Positions 25,313 through 37,439 of a stretch of 64,000 nucleotides of DNA are shown in pieces; position 1 is the first letter of the stretch, and every line of letters begins with the position of its first letter. Position numbers and translations under genes: made by a program. Origin of the DNA: Rotaria sp. Silwood1 (taxonomy: Eukaryota > Rotifera > Eurotatoria > Philodinida > Philodinidae); contig CAJNOP010000315.1 in NCBI GenBank assembly GCA_905250075.1, positions 62,001 to 126,000 on the forward strand, in the 5' to 3' direction. The notes under the pieces were generated by a model. The model saw only the letters and a program-made list of their open reading frames with translations. It was not told the DNA's origin and ran no database searches.

Positions 25313-26371
25313 ATTAAATTCGATAACGTTTTGAATACACATCATTATAGGGTTTGTTCCAATAAATTGATTTAATTATTGGATTTTGACATAAATCAAG
25401 TCGATTATGTGTATCTTTTAAGTTTCATAAAGCTAATTTAAAATTATGTTGACGTTAGTGTACAATATGCCATATCAAGTGATACTTGAGCTTATATAAT
25501 CAATAAATATTTCATTGAATTTTATTGTTTCTAAAAAATTTGTGGGTGCCCTTACTGCTTTGCCAACCAATTCATCGTGAATTTAAAATTAAAAGAAAAA
25601 GAAAGTAGCAACAGATTTTTATCTTTCTTTCTCTGATATTAGGTCTTTGACTTACATATAGAAGTAAAGCTTCATCAGTAACAATATATGTCCATGTTTG
25701 AAAAGAACTACAAAAAGCATCTGATAATTATCACTGTTACAGTAAATCATTATATATATGTTATTGAGATAAATTATGGATTATGGTATCATTTTTACTA
25801 TTTGTCAAGTGAGAATTTTCTAATGTTTTAAGTAAAAATAGATTATGTTGAATCAAAATTAAATATTGATTAAGTTTGTCATATAGTTCAATTAATTGTA
25901 TTGTAATTTAACGACCATATTCATTTGATTAATTTAATTTTGACTAATGAAGTGAAAATTATTCTTTTGCATATTGAATATTATACTCTGAATTTAAGAA
26001 AAAAAACCAAGAACATGTTGGTCAGGTGTACCAGTTCCAATAACACTCACATCAACACCCAGAGTTTTTAGCACCTATAAACAGTTTTTTAAATCAGTCG
26101 AAGCTCTGAAAAAATAAATTTCGTAATGGATAAATGGTCAAAATAGTGCATATATGAATCGTTATGCGTTTTGATAGCCACTTGACCATTATTCACTTTC
26201 AAAGCTACATTTTGATAGTCAGATTGGTACATTTCCGAACGAAAATGCATTTTATTGACCTTTTTTTCTTTTTTCACTTGATTGGGGAGTATTCAATCAT
26301 TCAGATATTGACTTATTAATGCGTATGTGTATTTTCGAGGTACCAACAGAAAGAGCAATGAGGTATGTTTT

Positions 26372-26470
26372 TGTGGGGATGGGGTGTGAGTGTAGGTGTG
26401 GGAATGGATCTGGATGTGGCTGTGGGTGTGCCTATAGAAACGAACAAACACCCATCGACACCCACACTCT
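26372..26470. repeat. Telomere-like TGTGGG...CCCACA hairpin beside a gene fragment
   Basis: The left arm (26372-26430) carries TGTGGGGATGGGGTGTG and GTGGCTGTGGGTGTG. The loop is CCTATAGAAACGAACAA. The right arm (26447-26470) reads CACCCATCGACACCCACAC. Coding sequence of a SelW-like 3' end starts within five bases of the right arm. The tetramer TACC occurs just left (26341) and right (26471) of the unit and could be a target-site duplication, though four bases can match by chance. Confidence 0.7.
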
Positions 26471-26471
26471 T

Positions 26472-26624
26472 ACCGTTGATGGAAAATTAGTTCATTCAAA
26501 ACAAGTAATTATACATTTTCGAATAAAAATTAATTAGTTGATTAATTTATAGAATGGTGATGAATTTCCGGATACGAAAGATAAGATGGATAAGATCGTG
26601 AAAGCGATCCAAGCAGCGAGATAA
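26472..26624 (+). pseudogene. SelW/Rdx-like thioredoxin-fold protein, 3' end only
   Basis: Two exons (26472-26504 and 26553-26624, GT-AG intron of 48 bp, phase 0) encode TVDGKLVHSKQ then NGDEFPDTKDKMDKIVKAIQ followed by AAR and TAA. V-x-G-x-L-V-H-S-K followed by NGD-x-[FY]-PD and a C-terminal helix is the end of the SelW/Rdx (SelT/SelW/SelH) thioredoxin-like redox proteins. The N-terminal half with the CxxC/U motif is missing, and the sequence directly upstream is a telomere-like hairpin. Upstream of that the frame passes through TTCGAGGTA (FEV), which is what precedes TVDG in this family, so the hairpin may have been inserted inside the exon. That link is suggestive only. Confidence 0.6.
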
Positions 26625-26691
26625 TTGAATCAAACTAATTTTTCACATAAATATAAGATAAGCAATATTGGTATGTCAAAACTTGGGGTCC

Positions 26692-27350
26692 ACGAAAATT
26701 GGTCGAACGAAAAATAGTCGAACGACAATTGGCCGAAGAAAATTGCTCGACACGAAAAATAGTCGAAAAATTCTTAATTAAAAAGAAGAAAAAACAATCT
26801 CTCAATAAGAGTGGCAACATTGTAAACAATAAATTAATATTAGTATATAATCGGTCGCTGGTACTTTTAATATATTCATTGTAACACTCTGTGCAAGTAA
26901 AGTGGACTCCAACCTCTTTCAAGAACTGTTGGTTTGAAGCAGAAGAAAACATGAAAATAAAAAAACAGTGCGGGTGTCGGAAGGGATCCCCTTGCACCCA
27001 TCACTCACTACAATTTACACCAGCTCTGGCACTACACCTGTAGTCGCACCAACGCTGATAATGACACCATACTCTCTAAAAAAATTTTTCGCAATTCCAC
27101 AGCTCCATCAGAATTAATTTTGATAAAGTTTTATGAAAATACATGAATGTAACAATTTTATTTTAAAAAGGAATTCTAATTCATATGCTGCATGTGCTAG
27201 AAAAAAATCCGTTGTATTGACGGACGTTTTACGAATGGTGTTTTCCATTTTCTTCTTGTAACGCTTTCTCTGATTAGCGACTAATTTTCGTATCGACCAA
27301 TTTTCTTCGGCCAATTTTCGTTCGACTGTTATTCGTTCGACCAATATTCG
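26692..27350. repeat. Foldback pair built on CGAAAAATTGGTCGAA words
   Basis: The left patch (26692-26775) repeats ATTGGTCGAACGAAAAATAG with CGACAATTGGCCGAAG and similar. The right patch (27283-27350) carries the reverse complement: CGACCAATTTTC, CGGCCAATTTTCGTTCGAC and GTTCGACCAATATTCG. About 500 bases of ordinary sequence lie between. Small ORFs in both orientations follow from the word and are not genes. Confidence 0.7.
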
Positions 27351-27962
27351 CTTTCCTCAAAACTTGAAAACAAAATTAAAAAGATCGTACATTATTTTTG
27401 CCATTGTTTGTTTTAGAATGTCATCTTGAGATGCTTGATTGAAACTGTCGACTACCAAAAATGATGTGTTGTGTGAATAAATTTTCAAAATTCTCAACAC
27501 TGATTCGGTCAATAATTATGATAGTTACATTTCAATCATCTATGTAATTTTACATTCACATTTGGAACTCGATTTTGCTTTTCTTGTTTCAATTTTTCAT
27601 ATATTTTATATAAGCCCAAGGAAATAAAAGATTGCTATGATTAGATAATCAACTATCAAAATTGTACTAAATCTTTGCTTTAAGAGTCTTTCTCTCAGAA
27701 TCTAGAGATTCATCAAAAAATTCTTTTTGAAATAAACATATGAATATTTTGTCTGATCTGTCTACTGTATGAATTCATAAAAATAGTTTTGATTCTTGAA
27801 GATTTTTGGTGTTTATATGAATGATCTTTGAAACAATAAGAGCAAATAGTCATTTTTAGAGAAATCAGTGAAATTTACTTTTTTCAGTCAAATTTTGCGC
27901 ATCTTAGCAACACACGTTGAGGTTACCAATGACTTTATGGTGTAGATGTAGATTTTCTTTTC

Positions 27963-28043
27963 AGGGTGAGGGTGTAGGTGTGGGGGTGGACAGGCGCGTG
28001 TGGGTGTTAAGTAGGACAAGATCCGACCAGACACTCACACCCT
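27963..28043. repeat. Telomere-like hairpin
   Basis: AGGGTGAGGGTGTAGGTGTG at 27963 and GTGTGGGTG near 27999 face ACACTCACACCCTT at 28031. A solo C-rich arm (ACTCACACCCAA) lies at 28167-28180. The right end CACACCCTT matches other copies. Confidence 0.65.
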
Positions 28044-28463
28044 TAACTGTATCGGAAAAACGAAGACTGATTTGCTTTGCCACTCTTCAGTTAATTGCAT
28101 CAGTATTGTAAATGTTGTTTTTAATAAAGAAACGGCAAACACTGGTTTACTTTAGAGTGGCTTACTACACTCACACCCAACTCGAAACACCTTAGCGATG
28201 TCTGCGATTCATACGAATCGACAAAAGTGAGTCAACTCAATAAATAATTGATTGAGAAAATATTCGACTAGATCGAAGCACAGATTTGATTTTTTTTTGA
28301 AGAAGACAAGTTTTTATCAACATGTCAAATCAAGTATTTGGATAACAAACTAATTGAATTGATTTCTTTATCTTGTAAATAAAATAATCAAATATTCGTA
28401 CAAAAATCAAAGAATAGAGTCTGTCTCGAAATTTAGCAGAATTACTTTATCAATGCTTCTAGC

Positions 28464-28790
28464 TTATAACAATGATGTTGATGAATATTGCCGCATCAAT
28501 AACCAAAGCAATAAAAATGTAATTATTGAGTAGCGAAGAAATTTTCGACTCGTGACATTGATTGAATGATGAAAAATATACCAATTGATCACCCATACCA
28601 GCCAAATAAAAAACCCAATCACAAATAACACCAATGACATAGAACTGGCACTTTCAGCTCTAGCCTGTGTACGTTCTTCGTCTCGACAAATTTGTCTGGC
28701 TATGGATTTTTGAACGGACTTCTTGGCCTGTCACTTTTGCTCTCGTTGTAGTTGTAAGCCATATACTGCGCCTTGGTCAGTGTATGACAT
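28464..28790 (-). pseudogene. Small two-helix membrane protein with an internal TGA
   Basis: A minus-strand frame starts with ATG at 28790 (MSYTDQGAVYGLQLQREQK), meets TGA at 28731-28733, and continues unbroken as QAKKSVQKSIARQICRDEER to a TAA at 28464-28466, 108 codons in all. The region after the stop is charged, then has two hydrophobic helices (MSLVLFVIGFFIWLVWVINW and IITFLLLWLLM). The even coding quality on both sides suggests one gene with a single nonsense change, possibly CGA to TGA, although the ancestral codon is unknown. Without the stop it would be a small membrane protein with a cytosolic N-terminus. No family is recognised. A downstream start inside the second part is possible. 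Confidence 0.5.
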
Positions 28791-31700
28791 GGTCTAATTT
28801 CGACACGATGACGGCTTCGACTATATTCTTTATTTAATGTGGAAAAGTATTCTCGTCACAACAACTATGCTTCCATATTATAAGTCATATTTTTCGGACA
28901 ACTATTAATTATATCACATATTTATCGTTTGAATATAATCACAGTTTCATAGTGTATAACTATACAAAATGTCTATTTAACACATCTAGGCAAACATAAA
29001 GTGTAGCTTTAAATTTAGTTATTCTTCGTAAAGGGGATTCAGGTTCTGTCACACTGGTAAAGAACAGTAAACGAAGAAATACGTTACGACCGTTAACAGA
29101 GAAATACGATCTGCTATGAAGAAATAGTAGTTCTTTTACTCTCTTCGTTCTACTCTGTATATCTATAATTATGATGTTGGAGATATATACCATCGCATGT
29201 CAGTTCTCATGAGCTTTATGGCATATTGGTAGTGACGGAAGCAGTATATAGGGCTAGGGGAAGGGGGCGAGGTTTAGCCCGAAAGTTTTTCGAACCACTG
29301 AGACTACACCTCTTTTGTTTATCAACGTATTCGCGAATAGAGCCTTTCGACGCGTTTAGAAGTCTAGCATTAAAATTTCTACAAACGAATTGTTGAAAGT
29401 TTGATCAGTCGCTTGAAATACACGACAACGCTGTAGAATCTAAGGGTATGAGTGTGACTGTGGCTGTGGGGTGCAGGTTTAAGATGGTGTGAATGTCAAA
29501 TGTCTCTTCACCGACACACTCACTCGAACACAAACCCACACCCACATCCACATCCAACACTAAGATAATATACGTTTAGTATGCACCAGGTATATGAAGA
29601 AAAAGAAAAATATTTAACTTCATTATACAGCAACATCATTTTTCTGAGATTCATTATGTTTTCTTGAGATCTTTTTCATATCTCATATGTTCGTAAAATA
29701 TTCAATACTTCTATTTTAATTATTTAGTGGATCTTAAATATTTTAAGATATGCCATCATTTTTAAACCATCATTTAAAAAATACAAATATTGATTCATTT
29801 AATATTCGAATGTTCGTTTCTTTGAAAGTATTCTCATTTCATCTGTAATTGTTAAATGATTTGTTTTTGTCTTATATATTAAAACTAATTTAAGTTCAAG
29901 AATTCTTTGTCTCTAGTGAATTAATGATCAAAGATAAACAGTAATCCAAGGATATGTTTTCACTTAAAAATCTTTATTATCATGATGTAAGATCAATTAT
30001 AAGTTGTGATCTGGCTTTAAAAAAAAAGATATTATTACTTGTAACAGGATAATTTGATTTTTTTTTAAATTATAATATTGGATATTAAAAATGGTGAGAC
30101 GTTCTTTTCTTTGAATCGTAATACAACAATGTCATCCTGTAGCACTGTTCGATACCCTATTGATCGAGCAAAGAAGAAGAACAAATTTTCTTCGTCAATG
30201 ATAGGCAAACAAGTGTTTCTTCAGGACATCAGCATTTATTTATCACATTCGTCTCATCAACCTTCAATTTCGCCATTATCAATGACATGTTTTACCTGTT
30301 CTCTCTTATTTACATTATAAAATTAACAGCATTTTTTATTCTTGTGATAAATTCAACAAGATATTGTTTTTGTGATTCAATTATTTTATCAAAACATTTA
30401 TCTAATGAATATTCATTTTGTCAATTATTGAATTGTTTTTACGCCACCTGGATGTGTGCGTTAGAAAACGAAGTTCGATGTATTGTTTTAATATAATTAT
30501 ATACATATAAATCGATGTAGTTGCTTTTTTTATATGATAGCACATGCTTTGAAGTTGGATTTCATATAATATGATTTCAAACAATTAAAAAACAAATGAT
30601 TATCATGAAATGAAATATCTAAATTCATCGTTTTCGAAATCTTTTTAAAATGTACTACAGAAAATTTACTGTCGAATTCATTTATTTCCGTTATTAGTTC
30701 TTAATTTGAATTCAAATCTTTACATATACCACATGCATTGACTATTACTTTTTATTTTCCGATAAACCATTTCTATGAAAATGGAATTCGCCTAAAAAAT
30801 GGATCATTTTAATTATTAATATTGGATGCAGATGTGTGGTGTAAACGTTCTTTTTTCCTTCTATCTCAACACTTCACATCCATTTATATCTCCATCTACG
30901 ACTTCCAATTCAGCTATTCTAAGAAAAAAGAAGATTTAGCATGAGAAGACTTGATTCTGCCTTGCGGTATTCGCTATAGTTAAAAGTTAATTCTCAACAC
31001 TAATATTATGTTAGTTGTCATTTTTCGTCAGTTTTTACAGCTGTTTAGGTTCAAACTACACTGAAACTAGTACCTCAAGAAGTCCTACATTTATAATAAA
31101 GGTATCACGTCCTTATGTTCTTTATTTAAAAGATACTTTCGAAAACTAGAAGAAAATATCTAAAATTTTCAACATGATTGGAAACTATTTCTGACTACTC
31201 TGCTGTAGTTTGGGTCTAGATCGCTGTAAAAAAACTAATGGAAAATGACAACTAATAAGCTATCAATTGGAAATTGAATCACGAAAAACTTCCTCAACCC
31301 AAATGAATCTTGTCGGGATAGAAGACGTCATCTAACTTCTCCTATCAAATTGCAAAAAATTCAATCTCAATAACTTTGGACGATCCTAAGTCATTCAAAT
31401 AAAATAGCAAAGCATATTATATTTTAAAAGGAACAGTACTTTGTATTAAGAGACATTTATTTTGAAGAAATTCACTCCGTATTCTATAATAGTACGAGAA
31501 AAGAAATATACGACTTTTTGAAGTCATTCACTATATCATCTTTGATGAGTCACTATCTACTTTTCATTTCATGACTTCTCATGTTTGGTCCTTTGCGATC
31601 ATAAATGACGAACTTCGAAAAAGAATGCTATTGTAAATTTCAGTTAACCGAATTTTTTGGTAAAAGTTTGTCTTTCAAGTTTTTAAATTTTTGATAGTTA

Positions 31701-32148
31701 ATAAGTGTTGACTAATGTCCTGGTTGTGCTACATCAATTTCGTTTCCGAGAGGGTGCATAATTCTTGTATTTTAAGAAAAAGAAAAAAGTATATGATCTG
31801 TGAAACATTCTAAGGAAAGAAATTGATGTGTTTTTCCACTTGATAAAGAATATTGAAAATATTCGACAGTGACTTTTTTAGATTAAAAATTCTACATGGA
31901 ACTTGTGTTATATCGGGTTTTTTCCAAAACATATTTCACTAGTTACTCTTTTTTCTCTGTCAAAAAATAAACAATTGTCATAGCGTAAGAAATAAATGCA
32001 AGAAAAAAGAATCATAAAAGCAATTTCAGAAAAAGAACATTCGTTGTTAATGCGTTAACATCTTATTATTTATTAAATTGTGTATGATTTGTAACTTGTT
32101 TGTTTTGTATTTATAAAGAATGAATCAATGATAAAGCATGACCACAGC
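28791..32148. other. Intergenic DNA, no gene supported
   Basis: About 3.3 kb, AT-rich. A small ORF at 30129-30320 starts with ATG (MSSCSTVRYPIDRAKKKNKF) and is the most protein-like item here, but has no recognisable domain. A degenerate hairpin-like pair (GATGTGTGGTGTAAACG and CACTTCACATCC) lies near 30832-30885. Confidence 0.4.
29443..29557. repeat. Telomere-like TGTGGG...CCCACA hairpin
   Basis: AGGGTATGAGTGTG and TGGCTGTGGGGTGCAGG (29443-29480) face CACTCACTCGAACAC and ACCCACACCCACATCC (29511-29557). Confidence 0.7.
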
Positions 32149-32730
32149 TTAGCAACAACAGCAACATGCGTATCCTCCATATCCATATCCATATCCATAT
32201 CCTCCATACCCATATCCATATCCTCCATATCCATTGACTCCGTATCCTGCGATACCTACAATGAAAATAAGAAAAGCATATATATTGATTAAAAAAATGC
32301 TAGAAATTCGATTGGAGTCATATTACCGAAATTGGCACATGGATATGTTACTGGCATTGCAACAGCCATTGGTAAGGCACTATTAAACAGGAGACAAAGA
32401 ATCCGTTTAAAATCTTGTTACATAAAAATAAATAAGTGACCTTACCAAACTCCAGCCGAAGGAGCCTGGGGTATAAAAATGGCACGGATTTTAGGAAGAA
32501 GACGGTTTCGTTGACGTCGGCGTGGTAGCATTGGTGGATAAATAGTTGTTGAAGTTGAAGTAACTTAGTAATAAGAAATCAAAAGAATGTTATGTATGTG
32601 TATTGCAATATGTAGACGATAACAAAAGTTATAAACGCTTACTTGGTATATCAGTAAACCTAGGAGGAGGTATCGGAGGAGGAGCAGGAGGAGGCAAACT
32701 AGTACGACGAGTGCTTTTTCTGTTTCCCAT
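32149..32730 (-). CDS. Gly/Tyr-rich protein with a C-terminal five-Cys tail
   Basis: Four exons on the minus strand: 32730-32643, 32563-32446, 32379-32327 and 32255-32149. All junctions are GT-AG and in phase, giving 121 aa. The N-terminus MGNRKSTRR could be N-myristoylated (Gly2, Ser at 6). Next comes a Pro-rich stretch (LPPPAPPPIPPP), a basic patch (LPRRRQRNRLLPK), a hydrophobic middle (ALPMAVAMPVTYPC), then repeats of GGYGYGYGG, and finally YACCCCC before the stop. The Gly/Tyr end with terminal Cys recalls small CYSTM-like or lipid-modified proteins, and the Cys cluster would suit palmitoylation. These are inferences; the function is unknown. The opposite strand across the last exon reads as Tyr/Pro repeats but has no exon structure. 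Confidence 0.7.
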
Positions 32731-35700
32731 ATCTCTTTATTTTTCGTTAGATAGTTAATATAGTGTCTAGAATTAATATAAGAAGATCTAAACAATAAAA
32801 ATAAAGTAGCATGGTTATTCTGTTACTAAAAAAGCGAACTACGATCTTCAATTTAAGCCTGACAGAATCAACTCACTGTTATTCGATTGATTGCGATAAT
32901 GGACGATCATAAGTGGTTAGTCAAAGACACATGATGCTGATTTTACTAGGTAAATGGTGTCGCTTACACATTCCAAAATATAAGAGGAAGAAAAAGAAAA
33001 AAGAAAAAAGAAGACACCTTATCCTGTTAGAACACAATACGCTGATATTTATTTCTTATTGCAAGGACTATGGTCATACAATACAATTCATTTATTATGT
33101 TTGTTTGTGAGTTATGCGCACATCTATCAATGATACGTAAGTATAAGACTTACGATAGTTGTAGAATAAACAAGAACAGAAACATGCTGTTATTCATTAA
33201 ACAGACTTGTTATGTTGTTTATAATGTAAAGGAAAGGAAAGAAAAAAAAATCACTCTTTTTACCATATGTAAATTCAGGGCCAAACCATTTGACGTCAAT
33301 TTTTCGAACATAATGGTCGTCAAGAAAAAAAATCGATATTTATAATGAAACTGTATTTACATATTCTTATTCAAAAATATAGATAAAAAACATTGGCTTG
33401 TTTAATAGCAAAATGTAATAAGTATGCGATTAATGTCTAATTGACAATGATGATCTTGAAGTTGTTAATATTCATAATGATTAAAATGAAGACCTATCAA
33501 AGAATTTATTTTGGCATATACTTAGGAGAAAGATGGTTAGAAATAACTATTTCAAATTTTATGACTATTGATCATAAATTTTGTGGTTTTACCTGTCGTC
33601 AATCTATTATTATTTAGTATTGTTTCAAGGCTAAACTAATCATGTAAGGTCATCAAAATATATGAAGCATAGAAATAAGTTGCAAGTTATGTAAAATTAC
33701 AACAGATATGATTCTTTTGCTAAACAAAACATCAATAGAAATTAATTTTCCAGTTGGAGTCACAAAAATCTATTTAATGGTTTCTCATTTTTGAAGTCTT
33801 CACGAAAAAAATAATAAAAAATACTGAACATTCGTCAAAACCTGCAAAAATGCCGTGCCATAGAAAAAACAACCTTGAAATCTCAGATAATTTGCTTGTT
33901 GATTTCAACAATGTGTTTTATTTAATCTCTTATATAAAATTGAGTCTAAGAATGCTTCATAATCATGATTACCTTGTGAACATCTATCAAAAGTAATCGC
34001 AACTGACTTTTTAATTATAAACATTGTTACATTTATTAATAATTTGTTCATATATTTTACAAGAGTTTTTCGATCATAAACATAAGTAAATCTTTATTTT
34101 TCCCAACAGTTAAATCACCATCAAGCGATATTTCGAGATTCATTTATGCATTATTGGTTTGATCTGCTAATAATTGGACAAGAAGGATTGAGTGTCGTTG
34201 AAAGTGAACGAACTCGTATATAATACATCAGTTCTAATAGAATCCAATGAAAACATCAAATCATTACTAACTGATGAAGTTACATTCATGATACGTCTTC
34301 TCAAAGATTTATGTTTATATACACAAAGCTGTAGTGTTAATATAGATATGAATGCAAAAAGATATAATCTGGAAACTTCTAAGTTGTATTTTTCTGTTTT
34401 TATTCATGACATTTCTATAATGCCTAGTGAACTCGATTAGCTTACTCTGAATTGAAACTTGATATTGTGCAAACTTGTGATTCATCACACGAATATAAAC
34501 ATAGAGGATTTTATTCGAAAAGACTTATTCGATGACTAAAATAATTAATAGAAAAGTCATAAAAGACATGAGATATTTATTTAAATAACCAATGTTAAAT
34601 ATACATAAATCGAGAGTTTTTATTTTTATTAAAGTCTAGTTCTAGTGTTGGTTATCAAACTATAGCCCACAATGCTGAAAGCATCTGTACATTCGTTTAC
34701 ACACAAGCAAGAAAATGATTTTTGAGATAGTCTTTTGTGAAATCGGTAATAATATATCCACATGTGTAAAATTGTTTTGTTGATATGGAATTTAATTTTA
34801 TCAAAGTTGATAAAATGAGTTTTGAAAGAAGAAAACTGTCGCACGAAATTCGATCTGTAAAATATGTTCGATTTGAACATCATTCCATGATATCTAATTT
34901 TCTTCATGGTCTAACATTCTCACAGTGGAATTACTCTGCTGACTTTGTTTGAAAATTATATCAAGCACCTTTGACATGATTTGTCTGTGTAGTCGCTTGT
35001 GGGTGTGGGTGTGGATATGAAAAAAAACATACCCACTCCCACACCCACACACTCTCAATTATATTTATCTATTCTTGTTTGAATAATTAATCATTAATCA
35101 AGTAATAATGACGAAGAGAGAAAACAAGTTTTTGTTATTTGAACTTTATCTCTGTGTCATACGACATATTATTTTTTTCTATAAGATAGAAATTAATAAA
35201 TAGTCGAAAATTTCTGATTACAGTTGAATTGTTCATTTCAATCTATTCAACAAAGAAATAACAAACATCAAGAATAGGACAATTTGAGCGTTTTCTATAG
35301 TTTTTATATTTATGAAAAAAAAATTCATAAAAAATTCTTGTTAATTTTCGAATGAAAGTGAAGAGTAACAATTCTTGACTACAGCTATTATAAGGAATTG
35401 TCAAAATTTCTCTTTCAGAAATTTAATTCTTCGAACTAAAATCAAGTCGAAACTGGTTGAAAATGATCAAAAAAATATTTATCTATGTTTTTTCTCATTT
35501 CTGATTTGAAACTCATTAAAAAGAGACGAAGAAAAGTCAAATTCAATTTTGAACTTTTAACAAGAATTTCAATTTGAATTTCAAACAAAATAAATTTCAA
35601 TTGTTTCTCTTGTCTCAATAATTGATGTTCTCTATTAAAAACATCGTTTTCCTATTTCAACAAAGCAACCAACTGATTTCTTTTGTTTATTATACATATA

Positions 35701-35739
35701 ACCTTTATTTCATATGAATTCATTTTTCTTGATGGATAT
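32731..35739. other. Intergenic DNA, possible orphan exon near 34111-34204
   Basis: About 3 kb of AT-rich DNA. After a splice-acceptor-like tract (CCCAACAG at 34110) one frame reads NHHQAIFRDSFMHYWFDLL, then IIGQEGLSVVESERTR, up to a possible donor. A different frame continues to 34440. It looks coding but I recognise no family and cannot join it to a gene. The rest holds nothing I can support apart from the hairpin at 34999. Confidence 0.3.
34999..35054. repeat. Telomere-like TGTGGG...CCCACA hairpin (compact)
   Basis: TGGGTGTGGGTGTGGATATG, then A8, then CATACCCACTCCCACACCC and ACAC. The arms are about 22 bases and nearly perfectly complementary, with a loop of about 8-10 bases, so this is one of the most hairpin-like copies. 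Confidence 0.8.
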
Positions 35740-36210
35740 TCATAAGTTAGACTCACACAAATAAAAGCTGAGCATCGGAGGCAAGAGATTTGAACATGTT
35801 TTCACAATATGAAAGAAAATTGAGAAGAAAAAAATACATGAAATAATCAGAATATTATAAGACAGTCTATGAAGACGAATATCTTGTTCCGTCATTATAG
35901 CCAGAACATCGTTATCCACTTGAACGGCATGAAGAGGTGATGGATTGTATTGATCTTTTTTATGATTTTCCCGCCTCCAGAAATATGTAGAAGTTCGAAG
36001 TTGTTTGGATTCATCACCATCCATTCGTCATGTCTCAACGAGCAACATCGACTTCCACTGAATCCAGCTAATGAATCGAGCTCAATTGACCAACGTCGTT
36101 CAAGGGTTGTCGGTGAACATAGATCGAAACGCACTGTTTTCCGGTGATTCTCGATGACGACAACAAGTACACGATTGTTCGATGAAAGATCTTGGATTCG
36201 TTCGTCTTCT
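35740..36210 (-). pseudogene. Frameshifted fragment of an unrecognised (beta-propeller-like) protein
   Basis: After a splice acceptor (TTCCTGCAG) the minus strand reads RVLVVVIENHRKTVRFDLC, RWSIELDSLAGFSGSRCCSL, then EWMVMNPNNFELLHISGGGK. At a run of six T on the plus strand (35956-35961) the good frame shifts by one. It goes on as QYNPSPLHAVQVDNDVLAIM, then TEQDIRLHRL and a hydrophobic tail. Alternating beta-strand-like segments suggest a propeller blade series, but no family is certain. One extra base in the homopolymer would join the frames, so this is either a true single-base deletion or a homopolymer sequencing error. Confidence 0.45.
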
Positions 36211-37439
36211 CTGCAGGAAACAAGTGATCGGTATTCTTTGACGATACAAATAGGTGAAAAGATTCAATATGTAATATTTATATAACAACTAAAAAAATAA
36301 ACTACTTTATTTGTCTCTTTCTTGTATATTGTCATTTATAGTTAATATCGTTAGTCTTTCTGAGTATGGATTTTTACCATTGATTGTTGAAAATGAATCA
36401 CTTAGCAAATGCCAAAATGAACGATCTCATCAAAAACTCCCTATTAGACATCAATCTATTTTATATAGAAGTAAACCGAACAAATTCATTCACATTATAT
36501 ACAAATCATGTTAAATAATTTAATTAATTAACGAATCAATTATTTAACCTAAAAAAATCAATCTTCTTCTACTAGCATGTTTACCTCTACTCAAATAATA
36601 TTGGAAAATAACAAGAAAGCATTTATCAATAAGGTAGATTTGGAGATAAGTAATGAGGACGTCAAACAACTATTTAATGAACAAGAATTTAAACATGAAT
36701 ATATTACTTGTATTATTAACAAAGAGAATATGACAAGTAAAACAATAAAAATTAATTTTGCAGAATTCATCGATTAGTGATTTATTCGTTAAACCTGTTT
36801 CACAAATTCATTCAATGGATTTCATTGCTCAACCAGCTAATCACAACAAAAAAAGCCATTTCGTCTTCTCACCGAAAGATAATCAATCGTGAAAGTTTAC
36901 ATCTTAACCATTACTTTTTATAAAGCTTAACTAAAAAACACTATTATCACCAGTTAAAAGTTATTGATTACTATTGAGCACATATTAACCCAATCATTGA
37001 TTGATTATTAAACAAATCTCTCTAGTTAATAGTAAATAACTGGTTAATAGGTATAAATAGTTATAAAAATGATATTTAAATATACGAATGACAACTATTG
37101 AATGATATCTAATAATAATTGATTACTGATTAGTAACAATCTTGATATTCGACTAAAGTTGAACTTTATAAATTGATTATTTTCATTGTTATTTGGAAAG
37201 CTTTTTCAGTTGAAGATCAATTGAAAAATGTTCAACTCCTCGTCTTTTTTTTCTTATTCTGAATTGAACTCCTTTTATATTTCAATTAATCGGTTTAAAA
37301 AGTATTCATTTCGTCTCAGTCAAAGTGTTTTTACTTATTGATGTAACTAATATTTCATAGATAAAAATAGAGAAATAAGATACTGCTTTTTCTCTAATGA
37401 ACTTCTATATAAACCTGAGTCTTGTTTTTTGATTGGCTC
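36211..37439. other. Intergenic DNA with one short ORF
   Basis: The 66-codon ORF at 36577-36777 has an ATG (MFTSTQIILENNKKAFINK) and is rich in Lys/Asn/Ile like its surroundings. No domain is visible. From 36900 to 37150 the sequence repeats TTGATTA/TAATCAA-like words weakly. Nothing else is supported. Confidence 0.35.

Larger units (their letters stand above)
23180..26340. other. Intergenic DNA, no gene supported
   Basis: About 3 kb with two telomere-like hairpins (listed) and a solo C-rich arm near 26035-26061 (AACACTCACATCAACACCCA). ORFs at 24119-24394, 24519-24782 and 26089-26277 have no recognisable domain. The last (minus strand, NNGQVAIKTHNDSYMH) faintly recalls a beta-trefoil repeat, too short to claim. 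Confidence 0.4.
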
